Shown here piece after piece: positions 1 to 10,284 of a stretch of 64,000 nucleotides of DNA. Source of the stretch: Sepioteuthis lessoniana (Eukaryota > Mollusca > Cephalopoda > Myopsida > Loliginidae); NCBI GenBank assembly GCA_963585895.1, contig OY757913.1, forward strand, positions 103,181,645 through 103,245,644. Direction: 5' to 3'. Positions within the stretch are counted from its first letter, which is position 1, and each line of letters begins with the position of its first letter. The notes beneath the pieces were generated by a model. That model saw nothing but the letters and a program-made list of their open reading frames with translations, did not search any database and had not been told where the DNA came from. The translations under genes were made by a program, and so were the position numbers.

Positions 1-16
1 CTAACTGGGGCAGTAT

Positions 17-72
17 ATATATGTGTATGTACGTATATATATATATATAGAGAGAGAGAGAGACAAATGTAT

Positions 73-123
<51 letters not shown>

Positions 124-192
124 CGTATGTGTGTGTGTGTGTGTGTGTGCATACATATCAGCACGTGTATATATATATATATCGATCATCAT
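17..192. repeat. Compound microsatellite (TA/GA/TG)n
   Basis: TA runs, a short GA run, a long TA run, a TG run and a further TA run follow one another. Open frames here on both strands encode only IY/TH/VC repeats and are read-through of the microsatellite, not genes. Confidence 0.97.
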
Positions 193-690
193 AGAATTAA
201 TCAGCGGGAAACCGTCAATGCGAATTGAACGACTGAAAACATCTTAAAAGAAAAAATAAACGGAAATGATAAGAATACAATTATCCATCCAAAATATTCG
301 AAAGTAGAAAATATTTTCGGAATTTAACGTTAAAAGAAAAACAACAAAAAAATATCAAAAAAAAAAAAAAAAAAATCAAGTTGTCGTAAGTAAAATTATG
401 CGGCTAGACTTCATTGTCGTCAACAAGAGTCAAAAAAATGAACTTACATGTTGAATTACCGTTACGAATTATCAAAATATATCATGTAGATGCTATTTCA
501 ATAATAAATAAATAAAATAAAATAGAACAGAATAAAATAGAATCAAATAAAATAATATAAACGAAGGAAAGAAAAAAAAGGTCGGAAAAGATTAGTCTTT
601 TGAGCTTGTTAAGTTAAAAATGTTGGTTTCAGCAAAATGTGATAAACATGTTATATTTTCTTTATATCGAAATATCAGTGACGGAAAACA
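193..690. other. Unassigned AT-rich stretch
   Basis: No gene or recognisable element is seen. It holds a poly-A run near 356-375 and an AATAA-rich patch near 507-550. Confidence 0.6.
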
Positions 691-910
691 CGTAGCAGAG
701 TTGATAAGGTATGGCCACGTACTTAACGAGTTCGAACTCTAGTCTCTCTAATACGTTCACTTTCAGACTAATACTAAAAAGTACGAGAACCTTATCTCCT
801 CCAGCTATGAGTTGAATGATACACTAATTACATTATTAAATGATGCATCGATGTTTTATTTTATTACTTCTTTAAAAAAATGTCGCCGGAATCCGCGTGA
901 CTGCATGTTC
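690..910 (+). repeat. SINE-B (tRNA-derived), degenerate
   Basis: The head is decayed but keeps a B-box-like GAGTTCGAACTC near 729-740. The SINE-B body follows (TACGTTCACTTTCAGAC, then CTCCAGCTATGAGTTGAATGATAC). It matches the clearer copies at 28755 and 34283. Confidence 0.6.
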
Positions 911-924
911 CTCAGGTGTCCAGG

Positions 925-1170
925 ATCCTTCTTAACAAAGCGCTAGTTGAAATGATCTCAGTACTTACGACACAAGGTCAATTTTTAAGCGGAGTCTAAC
1001 AGGTTCGAATTCAGAGTTTTCCTTCTCCTAGACTGAAGAACCTAGTCTGTCCTACTATTTACCCATAGCTGGAGGGAGAATAATTGGATTCATACCTTTC
1101 CCAAGGGTATTAGTGCTATGTGAAATGGAATCAGTCTCGTCCAGGATTTGAACTCATGTCCGTTTGTATC
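925..1170 (-). repeat. SINE-A (tRNA-derived), truncated at its head
   Basis: Read on the minus strand, a B-box-like GAGTTCAAATCC (RC near 1147-1158) is followed by the SINE-A body: ATTTCACATAGCACTAATACCC, then the CTCCCTCCAGCTATGGGTAAATAG block, then AACTCTGAATTCGAACC. The A-box side is lost where Dong-like LINE sequence begins. Confidence 0.75.
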
Positions 1171-1204
1171 TAAGATCCCAGAGAACTTTGTCTGTCTCCT
1201 TTTT

Positions 1205-1705
1205 TCGGACGGATTCTGAGTTGTGCATATTTTATCGTGTGGTCAAATTTAGGCTTCTTGCACAATTCCCAGTGGATCACCATACACACCCAATAGTGTT
1301 TGGTCTTATACTCTCTTTGCGGTAATTTATTGCATTCGCTTATTATGTGACTGATCGTTTCACCTCTATTATTATTATTATTATTATTATTCATTAGAGT
1401 TTTTGACATCAGCGTAAGCTGATGGTCTTTCACTGGAGTTTGAGTGACAGCAAGTCTCCTCAAGTCTCCAGGACTCTTCTCAGTATTCTGGCCGTTTTCA
1501 ATAATGCTGTTGTTTGGATGGTCTCCACTCGGTCGCCAACTTCTAAATCCTCCAGGCCCTTTAATAATCCTTTAGTTACCGTGCCAAAGGCACCAATCAC
1601 AATTTGTTTACTTTTCTCTAAAGTTGTAACTGGTAGTTTTCATTGAAGTCTGAGTGATCGCAAACGTCTTCAGATTGCTAGGACTCTTCGTAGTATTCTA
1701 TCAAT
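1205..1705 (-). mobile_element. Dong-like LINE 3' fragments, three pieces head to tail
   Basis: On the minus strand there are three pieces in the same orientation: an extreme 3' tip (about 1705-1641), a piece from the endonuclease side to the 3' end (about 1640-1396), and then, after an ATT/TAA run at 1366-1395, a piece of the CCHC region (peptide ETISHIISECNKLPQREYKT). The 3' end has the family signature CAGTGAAAGACCATCAGCTTACGCTGATG. Each piece is 5'-truncated and non-coding. The TAA run between pieces is the tail of one copy and the apparent insertion point of the next. Confidence 0.85.
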
Positions 1706-1965
1706 ATCAGTTTTTTGGTATTTTTCTGAGCCAAGAAAAACAATTGCTTTGTTGTTATTTTGTTTTCGTCTGATAGGAGACTGCTTGTTTGTCTTCTGAG
1801 CGGAAGGAAACGTCTACTAATTGTGAATCTCCGTGGTATCCCTTGGGACAATATTAATGGGAAACAAAGCTTATGGCTCCACTTGTAAATTGTTATTTTT
1901 TTCTTTTTACTTAAGCACAAATGACAAATCAATCAACTATCATCAAGTCGGACTAACGGTAAGAA

Positions 1966-1970
<5 letters not shown>

Positions 1971-2001
<31 letters not shown>

Positions 2002-2002
2002 A

Positions 2003-2044
<42 letters not shown>
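1971..2044. repeat. Microsatellite (CT)n(ATCT)n
   Basis: A CT run passes into a perfect ATCT tetranucleotide run. Read as protein it gives SLSL…SIYLSIYL, a pattern common in cephalopod gene predictions. Confidence 0.97.
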
Positions 2045-2446
2045 TTCGTCTGGCTATATCAATCTCCGCTCAGAGAAAGTGTCCGTATATCCCTGATGAA
2101 TGTTAGTTTTTACTAGGAAGTCAAATCTAGTGTGTCATTGCGTAGGAATTTATAGGAGAACGACGCGTCTAATTTCCTTCTTACCTAATCGGCAGTGCTC
2201 AGTCTATCTTGCTGATTTTACTGACAAGGTTTGTGAGATAGGAGGCAAGTAGTCGTATAACTGATATTCTATAGGGTACTGTTTAGAGATTTTTTCAAAA
2301 CAGCTAGCAGTCTTACAGCAGTACCAGCAGGGTAACAGCTTGGAAGAATTTCTGTTTTAATTTAACAGAGATAATAGATTTCTATATATTTGTTAACCTG
2401 TGAATAGAAGCATTAGGATCTATGGTGTGTTTGTATTTAAAAAAAC
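2045..2446. other. Unassigned stretch
   Basis: No gene, tRNA head or recognised repeat family could be identified here. Confidence 0.5.
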
Positions 2447-2458
2447 TGTTTGGGAGGA

Positions 2459-3139
2459 TTGGTTGGTTGGTTGGTTGGGGTTTTATGGCATATCAACCTT
2501 TGTAGGTTATATAACGCCTAATCCATTTTTATGAAAATAGTTCTATTTCGCATAATTCAGTTTAGCAGAAGTAGGCAGTTTAAATGTAAGTACAGTTTAA
2601 TTTTGAAAAAAAAAAAAATTCTATTTCAAGCTATTCAGTTTCGTCAAGCAGTTCTAATTCAGCTAATTCAGTTTAGTATAAGTACAGAGTTTGTTTACTC
2701 ACAGTTAAATGTCAAAATATTTCTATATTAAACAAGTCAGTTTAGTTTAAATTCAGTTTCAATCTCAAAAAAAGTTCTATTTCAAACAATTCAGTTTAGT
2801 ATAAGCACGCAGTTGAAATGTAAGTAGGGTTTAATTGCAAAAAACATTTCGATTTCATACTATTCAGTTTAGTGAAATAATTCAGTTTAGCATAAGTATG
2901 CCATTAGAGCTATTTAACCCGTAGATAGGGCCCTCTCAGGTGCTACCACGCCGGGCCCGAGTGGACCTGGGAGCAATTGCAATGAAGGGGTGCTCTGCAT
3001 TCCCCAAAGACCCAGCATCACTGGAACCTCACCACCAGATTGTTTAGTGTCATATCAGGACACTCATTGTGGAGTGGTGTGTCTTACCCATCTGCAGAGG
3101 TGCAGTTGGTCTATTCTACAAACTCACCTGACTGGGCAA
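2459..3139 (-). repeat. CCAA-SINE copy 1, full length with target duplication
   Basis: On the plus strand it reads tail to head: a TTGG run and GGCATATCAACC tail (2459-2515), ~56 bp internal units of the AATTCAGTTTAGCATAAGTA type, then the conserved head (about 2915-3139) ending …CTGACTGGGCAA. The flanks TGTTTGGGAGGA (2447-2458) and TGTTTGGGGAGGA (3140-3152) form a near-perfect target duplication, so both ends are well placed (681 bp). No A/B-box tRNA promoter is visible in the head. Confidence 0.85.
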
Positions 3140-3315
3140 TGTTTGGGGAGGAGTAAAACTATAATTTCATCGCAAACTTCGTGCAGTTCAAGAAAGAAAA
3201 AAAGGTCTGTGATACGAAAAAAAAAAATTTACGGAAGATATAGTTTAGTGTGAAGTTAGAAAAACGCGTAGACTATTATTCAGGGTTGGTTGTTCAATCT
3301 TTTTACTTGTATCTT

Positions 3316-3740
3316 ATGTAATCATCATCATAAAGTCACGCTCATAGCATGGATTTCCCAGACTCTCTGTCTGCTTTTGTCTGTCTCTCTGTTTCTCTCT
3401 ATTCATTCTTATCATCCAACGCCCCTGGATAGTTTTCTAAACTATATCTTGTGTCTGCACAGAGCTGTCTCTCTTTCTATCTATCTCTATCATCCCCACT
3501 AGTCTTCCAAACTAAATCCTTCCTGTGTCTGCACACAGCTGTCTCCCAATCGTCATTCGTTTCTATCATCCATCGCTCCCGAGAGGTTTTCCAAACTACA
3601 TCCTGTGTCAGCACAAAGCTGATGTAAGTTCTTGCAGGTCGGCCAACTCTGTGTTGGGGTCCATAGAAGAACGTCACTTATAAGTTCGTCCTCGATTCTC
3701 CAGCAAAAAAAGCGGTTATTGGTGTAGAAAATGGAATCGA
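3316..3740 (-). mobile_element. ATG-tail LINE 3' remnant with an internal triplication
   Basis: It begins with the (CAT)n tail complement at 3320-3333. It then follows the 3' part of the ATG-tail LINE (compare 9365-9718): GGTCCATAGAAGAACGTCACTTATAAGTTCGTCC is the diverged equivalent of the …LLWTP… codons. A ~90 bp segment (ATCATCC…TTCCAAACTA…TGTCTGCACA-AGCTG) occurs three times between about 3400 and 3615. No frame is intact. Confidence 0.65.
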
Positions 3741-3842
3741 AGAGCCGAGGTCAATTTCTCGTCGACTCTTCTGCTTCTCATTTCCCGCTAATATCCACAA
3801 GAAAGCCTGGAATCCATCTGTTCTTCTCTCGTCATCACTGCA

Positions 3843-4407
3843 TGTGCTATATTGTCATCTACAGCATCATAACGACATAATAATAAAGACGCACGTAGGA
3901 AGACTTCTTTAACAAAATATATACCTCTCACTTTATTTGTAAGGGTACAAAAGGGTTACTCAAGGGTTGCGTGTGAGAGGGAGCTGGAGACCGAATATAA
4001 CTGAAATATTTTGACCCCAAACTTATGGCCGTCACGTTGTGTCTTTCTTGTTCTCCTGATGCTCAACCAGAGGTCATGGGGTACACTCTGCTGGGTGATG
4101 GCTTCCTTTACTGCATCTTATCAACATCTTCTCTGGACCCCAACTCATCAGAGCCCAAATGGCCCCTTCGGCCTGATGTGGCTTTCCTCTCCAACTGTCT
4201 GGAACTCAACTGGCCGGAACTGAACTCAACTGGCTCGTCGAACTCAACTGAGTTATATAATCGTTCTACGCCCACTCGATCGATTTTTTTTTAGCTTGTC
4301 CCATTTTGTTAGCCAATTTCCGCCCACGCGATTAGAATGTGTCACTTCCTTCCGGTTCATCACCTTGAATGGTATTTTGCTTGGGCCGAAGGTCAAAATA
4401 TAACACA
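3843..4407 (-). mobile_element. LTR-B solo LTR, diverged
   Basis: It matches the better-bounded copy at 62137-62613 in reverse: ATAATAAAGACGCACG, ATATACCTCTCACTTTATTTG (polyadenylation signal on the minus strand), GTGTGAGAGGGAGCTGGAGACCGAA, and ends near AGGTCAAAATATAACACA. The flanks TGCA and TGAA would be a 4 bp duplication with one change. Overlapping open frames at 4011-4294 are spurious. Confidence 0.7.
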
Positions 4408-4507
4408 TGAATTGTTGGATAGACTAGCCTCTTTAGCCGTACATGGGCTAACACGAAAGGAGAAGAGAAATACTGAATTCAGACAATCCTAACTCTGGTT
4501 AAAATTT

Positions 4508-5040
4508 GACTGGAGGGCTAGGGCTGTAGAATACAACGACTGCTTCACTTCATAGAGGTAAGAACCTCTCCGCGACAAGTGTTTTGGATATGATACTAAA
4601 CAATCTGATTGTGAGGTTCCATGATTCCTGGAGCTCTGGGGAAGGACAAGTACCTTTTAATTGTCATCGTTCTTAGGTCCACACTGACCCACAGTGATAG
4701 CGCCTGACAGGGTCATATCTATAGATCAAATGGAACTAAACTATGTATTTATGCTTGACTGAATTTTTGAAAGAGGACTGTGTTTGTCATTGAAACTGCA
4801 TACTTTTGCTAAGATAAAGTGCATTTAATAGAACTGTTTTAAATAGAGCTAAACTGTTTACTTATGCTAAACTGAATTGTTTGAAATAGAAATGTTTTGT
4901 CCGTTAACTGAACTGTTTTGACCTTTAACTCTTTGTAAACCAAAACTTTACTTATACTAAACTGAATTGTTTGAAATTTAATTCGGCGTAAAATGACACA
5001 AAAAACGTGGATACGCCGTAAAACAAAACTGTTGGGTATC
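4508..5040 (+). repeat. CCAA-SINE copy 2, tail truncated
   Basis: The head (GGCTAGGGCTGTAGAATACAACGACTGC…, AACAATCTGATTGTGAGGTTCC, …AGCGCCTGACAGGG) runs to about 4740. Internal units with ACTGAATTGTTTGAAATAGAA follow. The CCAA tail is absent. Confidence 0.8.
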
Positions 5041-5780
5041 ACCTACCCTTTCAGCATAATGAGCTGTTCCATCTGCCATATATGGCAGTAGCGGAGATTA
5101 GTCTGGGAAGAATAAGCCTACGAGTCAGACCAAAAGAGCCATTCCTATTGTTGAAGTATATCATTACTCTATCACTAATCCTATGTTCTTATTACTAACA
5201 GTCTCTCTCTTGTAAATGCTCTTTCCTGTAAATATAACTTTTTCCTCACATATCGTGGTTTGTCTTATTATTACTACTACTTGTGTTCACTAACCAGAAC
5301 ATAACAAAAACAAAAAAATCAATCTGTTCAAAATCATTTTACCTGTATTGAAAACAGGAATCGTGGCCTTGGAATCTGTTTTGCTTTTTGGCCCAGCAAT
5401 GCATCCTCCAGTGAAGAATTATTGGGGATGGCAAGGATATTTGAAGGCAACGTTTTTGGCTTGTAATCCATGCGTACTAACGATTACTCTTGAAGCTTTT
5501 CTGTGGTTATTGGTATTGTACATTCCGTTGGGACCAATATATGTGCTATATCGTATACCCTTCTCTTACTGGCTGAGTTAACCAAATTTAGTTTTGAAAT
5601 CGCCAAACGTAAAGTGAAAACCCACCCAAACATCCCTGAAATTTACTGTAATAGAGGGAACCTCGAAAATGCACAACTGGGAGTCCTCAGAGCTAGCAAA
5701 GTGACTAAGGGAGTTTAGCACCCTGGCCAAGGAAAGGACAGAGAATGTTCATAAAAAGAACTGAATACTGTTGAGGGATG
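5041..5780. other. Unassigned stretch with a short hydrophobic open frame
   Basis: A 77-codon frame at 5348-5581 (+) would encode a peptide rich in L, F and Y, and a second frame overlaps it at 5503-5718. Neither resembles a family I know, and length and context do not separate them from chance. No promoter or splice evidence could be assigned. Confidence 0.45.
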
Positions 5781-5793
5781 TTCCAAATTACTA

Positions 5794-6059
5794 AGTAAGT
5801 AAAGTTGTCTCCCTTTAGTCAAGGGTGATCCGAAGGCTCCCTTTTCGATAGCTTACTACACCAATGTGTAGGGGAGGGCGCTACTCCTTTCCCTGGATTG
5901 CTCCACTTTACCCTTGATCCGTACCTTATAATGCTGAGTGTTAAGCAAGGAGGCATCAAGTACCATTTTTTGAGTCTTTGGTATGACTCGACCTGGGAAC
6001 GAACCCAGGTCTCCCGGGCGATTGGCGAACACTCAAACCGCTAGACCAATGTCCGGTAA
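5794..6059 (-). repeat. SINE-C (tRNA-derived), complete with exact target duplication
   Basis: Read on the minus strand, the head has A-box-like TTGGTCTAGCGGTTTGAG and B-box-like CTGGGTTCGTTCCCAGG. The SINE-C body follows (a TTAACACTCAGCATTATAAGG block and GGAGTAGCGCCCTCCCC), ending in a TACT-type tail. An exact 13 bp duplication, TTCCAAATTACTA, lies at 5781-5793 and 6060-6072, which fixes the element at 266 bp. Confidence 0.9.
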
Positions 6060-6299
6060 TTCCAAATTACTACTGCAGCATAATGCAGCAACACTTCCAT
6101 ACTCATTCCGACACACACCCAATATCTATTTTCTATTGTCTCATTCAATTTTTTTTTAATATGAATTCATCGATTTAACAAAATTTAACTTTTTTCTTGC
6201 TGAAAGTCGAGGCAAATCCATGACGCCTTGGCTTTGCGCGTCTTTTTATAATCCCTGAAATTGTCGGTATTTATGCATCCAACTTCTTCGATACCAGCA

Positions 6300-6535
6300 G
6301 GATGCGACACACTGTACATTTTTCAAGCTGATTTACATTCCGAGTTTTCTTTATCCTAGATTATTTGCCTTACCAACTCTAAAGAACACAGGCTGACCTT
6401 CTATTCATCAATACCTGAAAGAACAGATCCATTCATGCCCTTTCAAGCATGAAGTGAAATGAAAACAGATCCGTTTAGGATTTGAAACAGTGTCACAGAT
6501 TCCATTTTCTTTGTCCATAGGCATTACGTTACTTC
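6300..6535 (-). repeat. SINE-A, degenerate
   Basis: In reverse it keeps the SINE-A order: a decayed tRNA-like head (ATCCTAAACGGATCT…), CATTTCACTTCATGCTTGAAAGGGC, a diverged …AATAGAAGG block and AACTCGGAATGTAAATC. Assigned by pattern only; ends are approximate. Confidence 0.5.
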
Positions 6536-6629
6536 CCACAAGTAAACGAATATTCATCAATGAATACTTAATATATCTAAATTCAGCACACATACACATA
6601 TATAAACACACGTACACACTCCTGACCCC

Positions 6630-6655
6630 TATATATATATATATATATATATATA
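6630..6655. repeat. (TA)n microsatellite
   Basis: Perfect TA run. Confidence 0.95.
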
Positions 6656-6659
6656 CGAA

Positions 6660-6800
6660 GGAAGCTGGAAAACAGAATGATCCAAATACCTGAAATTATT
6701 GTGATGTAAAGCCACGTTAAACGTTTCGGTATCAATAACCTTCATCAGGACTTTGACAACAGGAGACTGTTCACACTGCCTTCTTCATACTGTCGGATTT
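6660..6800 (-). other. Possible Penelope-type terminal fragment with hammerhead-like core
   Basis: The minus strand carries CTGATGA (6748-6742), a short GGT…ACC stem with a 7 nt loop, then GAAAC (6727-6723). This is the order of conserved boxes in a hammerhead ribozyme core. CTGATGA…CCGAAACGT motifs are known from Penelope-like element termini. An extra A lies before stem II, and I could not assign stem III or the cleavage triplet, so activity is not claimed. Confidence 0.4.
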
Positions 6801-6818
6801 AGACCCATATTTACTTTC

Positions 6819-6821
<3 letters not shown>

Positions 6822-6872
<51 letters not shown>
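6822..6872. repeat. (AT)n microsatellite
   Basis: Perfect AT run of about 25 units. Confidence 0.97.
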
Positions 6873-6876
<4 letters not shown>

Positions 6877-7139
6877 CAATTTTTGTTAAACATCATAGAT
6901 AGATAGATATTATTTCAGAAAAAAATGATATTATTTGATATTCTAAAAACTTTACAAATTCTCATTTAAAGTATCCTGACGTTTTATGTCGTGTAGAAAC
7001 AACTGTAAAATCTGTTTAATTTATATACATATATATGTGTTATTTTCGGGTATTGAAATGCTATGAGTTGGAAAGGAAAAGTGGTTTCAATAATAAACTT
7101 CGAATATTGAATTGCTTCTATCCACGCTGGTAAAATTTG

Positions 7140-7814
7140 TTTTTTGGTTTGGTTTGGTTTAATGGCAAATACACCATTGTTCTCAAATTCAGTTTATTTA
7201 TATATATTAGATATATATGATTTGTAAACATGTCAACAGAGTTAAATAGTTCCACGTCTGACTATGTATCACTGATATGAGTCTTTCGCCTTGAGCTACC
7301 GAAACTGTGTTATCACCCTGGTTGGCGGCTGATGAGGCTAGGGTATCGCACGTGCTTTCACACGTTGTATGATGAAAAAAAATGATTCATTTTTTTTTTC
7401 GCACAGTTCAGTGATGAAACAGTTCTATCTCAAAAAGTACAAGTTAACATAAAACAAAATTTTAAGTATTGCTATATATTACTAACAATTTAATCAAACA
7501 TCAATCATTTATTTTCAGACAGTTAAATGATTAAACCGTTCTATTTCAAGCAATTCAGTTTTGCATAAGTGATTTGTTTGCACTCAATCCCATTTGACCC
7601 ATAGATAGGACCCCATCAAGTGCCATCACACCTGGCCAGAGTGGACCTATAAGCAATGGCAATGTAAGGGTTACTCCGCATTCCCCAAAGGTCCAGCATT
7701 ACTGGAGTCTTACCATCAGATTTTTTAGTGCCATATCCCGAACAATCGTTGGGTAGGTGTTAACCCTCTGCTAAAATACAATAGATGTATTCTGCAACCC
7801 CAGCCGACTGGGTA
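7140..7814 (-). repeat. CCAA-SINE copy 3 (variant tail)
   Basis: It starts with a TTTGG-repeat tail complement (7140-7162) and a diverged GGCAAATACACC. It carries the variant internal block TATATATTAGATATATATGATTTGTAAACATG found in several copies, then the head ending CCCCAGCCGACTGGG at about 7812. Confidence 0.8.
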
Positions 7815-7916
7815 ATTAACATTTCAGAATATTTGATTAAGAATAGTCAAGCTATTAGATTAAAAAATGATTTCAATGCTTCTGAAACACTATATTTCAA
7901 ATGGTATATAACATTT

Positions 7917-7919
<3 letters not shown>

Positions 7920-7956
<37 letters not shown>

Positions 7957-8083
7957 CGTCTGTGTGCATGTGTGTGCGTGTGTATGTGTATATGTGCGTG
8001 TGTGTGTGTGTGTGTTTGGTGTGTGTGTGTGTGTGGTGTGTGCATGTTTGTGTGTGTGTGTGTGTGTGTGTGTTTGGCGTGTG
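7920..8083. repeat. Compound microsatellite (AT)n(GT)n
   Basis: An AT run (7920-7953) is followed by long GT-rich sequence with scattered interruptions. The TH/VC-rich open frames on both strands are artefacts of it. Confidence 0.97.
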
Positions 8084-8089
8084 TACCAG

Positions 8090-9364
8090 AAAGGTAGAGT
8101 TATTGTCTCTAATTCTTTTCCTTCCTTTGATTTCTTAACCGAACTTATATTGCTTACAGAAATCAACTGCTGAAATTTCATTTTTTTTTTGTCTTCTCGC
8201 AGTTTCTCTTTCTTTTGTCTCTTATTTTCTTCTAACCAAATATTCAACAATATTTTCATTGCTTCGTTAAGTAGTCTTTCTCCTTGTATTTTTTTTATCG
8301 ATTTCTTTTTATTCTTTTTTTTTTCTGTTTTGACATCAACTTCGTCTGTAATCAGAAATGTTCTTTCCCTTTTTCTTCTTTTTTTTTTTTACAGTTCCAA
8401 ATTAATTTTCTCTTCCCATTAAATTCTCTTCAAAAACCTACATATCTCTGCAGTCGTTGCTGGTCTGCTACGATGATAATGTGAGGACAAAGATGATTGT
8501 CTATTTCCTACCGGAGTGCAGTCACTGTTAAAAATTAGTTCGCCTTCCTCTGCATTTTCGAACACTCAGTTTCTATTCGCCGACTTTCTCTTACCTGGGA
8601 AAAAACCGGCTGAATTCCAACTTCCTACCCTATTTCCCTTCGTTTAAATTTTGGCCAACTAAACTAAGCTTATCAAGCATTTGCACTTTTTACAAAGGTT
8701 CCCAAAAAGGGGCACTTGGTTTCATATTTGTCATGCTATGTTCGACCCAGTGTTCGATCAATCCATATTCTTTTTTTGGAACATAGCTGACCACCATAAC
8801 AAGAATTCAGGGTTATGATATATCTAAAGCTTACTCTAAGATGATCGACTAGCGTTTATTTGTTCAATTTTTCTTCTTTCCTTGTTCGTCCTGGCAGTCA
8901 CCTCGTGACACCCACTCTATTCTTGTACGTTGCCTTCTGACGTCATCTCTTGCTGTTCTAAATTCTTCTCTGTTGGGATAAAAATTAAGAAGTCGCTCAC
9001 ATATTTATGTGCATATAATTTATGCAATACTTGTGTGACATTTTCCTTTCATCACCCCTTTAGGGCCAATGGGGAATCGTTGAGAGAGATGGAACATTCA
9101 GTCACTTTTGTGGTGTATTTCTCCCAAACTGATTAACATTCCTAACGTCTAGAACAGTATTTTGTCACCTGATTGAAACCACCCAACAAGAGCTGTGATC
9201 TGCGAATTACTTTGGGTTCATTACCTCTCAATCATACTGACTGACCCACTGTATTTTCTATGCGTTAACAGTCATTACACTATCAACTTGACAATAGATT
9301 CCGCTAATCAATTGTTTAACAGCGGCATACTGATACCAAATTTAGCTGTTTACGAAGACTTCAT
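8090..9364. other. Unassigned 1.3 kb, pyrimidine-rich at first
   Basis: Poly-T and TTC/TCTT tracts fill 8180-8400. The remainder shows no SINE head, LINE peptide or convincing reading frame. Short frames near 8189-8484, 8930-9136 and 9195-9386 have no recognisable features. Confidence 0.5.
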
Positions 9365-9718
9365 CATCATCATCTCGTGCTGGTAGCACGGATATCCCTG
9401 ACCCTCTCTCGCCACTCCTCCCTATCGTTCATCACCCTAGGTAGGTCTTCAGGACAACATCCTGTATCCTCACATAGCTGCTGAATGTACGTTCGAGCTG
9501 GTCGCCCTGCTTTTTGCGCGGCCATGTGTGGGGATCCATAAGAGTACATCTCTTATGAGTTCATCTCTGCTTCTCCAGCAGTGTCCTGCATGTCTGGTTC
9601 GTCTAACTTGAATAGTTTTCGTGATAGGGGGCAGGTGGCCGTACAGTTGGTGTCTTGTGGGGTGTTGCTGCCAGGACTTGTTCAGGATTGCACGCAGCAT
9701 TCTTGTGTAACTGACATA
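9365..9718 (-). mobile_element. ATG-tail LINE, 5'-truncated 3' end
   Basis: The (CAT)n tail complement is at 9362-9373. On the minus strand from about 9700, codons give MLRAILNKSWQQHPTRHQLY, then RRTRHAGHCWRSRDELIRDV, followed by a diverged TYIQQLCED-like segment. This is the C-terminal region of the family's ORF2-like protein, downstream of reverse transcriptase. It is frameshifted and not functional. Confidence 0.85.
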
Positions 9719-9769
9719 GAATATATATCTCTTGTTGGAATTTGGAACAAAAATTGAACTTTTGTTCTA

Positions 9770-9773
<4 letters not shown>

Positions 9774-9820
<47 letters not shown>
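9774..9820. repeat. (AG)n microsatellite
   Basis: AG run of about 23 units. Confidence 0.97.
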
Positions 9821-9826
<6 letters not shown>

Positions 9827-9829
9827 TAA

Positions 9830-10284
9830 TTATGCATGAACAATTACATTAGCATTTCTTGTGTCTTTCATCTTTATAAGTTAATGATAAAAATTGAATA
9901 TTTTTTAAAGAACAAGGATGTATCTTTATGCAAAGAAAATATTATTAAATATCTTCAGTTCCGTTGAAAATTAACTTGCACAAAAGGAATACATAAATAA
10001 GTTATTCGGGCAGGAAAATTGACCCGTGTGGAAAATGTACGAAATAAGTATTGCCTTCCTAACGAATGATAATTTTAATAAACCAGAATGTGTCCTAATT
10101 TCTCTTGGACTTTGATTTACTAATAGAAAAGCAAAACAAGCTAGAAGAGCCGATTGGTTTTTCATATGATAAGATATTTATGAATTTTCGGTGAATAAGA
10201 TATTAACTTATTTAAGCAAAATATTGAAGATAGATGGATAATAATGATCATAATGATAAAAGACGCAACTAAAAAGCAGGTAAA
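9830..10284. other. Unassigned AT-rich stretch
   Basis: Nothing recognised. A 64-codon minus-strand frame at 9971-10165 has no identifiable features. Confidence 0.5.

Noticed and set aside
1..247. Open frames with IYIY/THTH/VCVC repeats on both strands
   Set aside because: Pure read-through of a dinucleotide microsatellite; the same applies at 7785-8259, 19412-19865, 24157-24372 and 49481-49951.
4011..4294. Protein frames of 70 and 89 codons
   Set aside because: They lie inside an LTR-B solo LTR and are not shared with the other LTR-B copies.
5348..5718. Small membrane protein gene
   Set aside because: The 77-codon frame is hydrophobic but has no homology I recognise, no conserved motif and no supporting signals; it is kept only as a note in the unassigned stretch.
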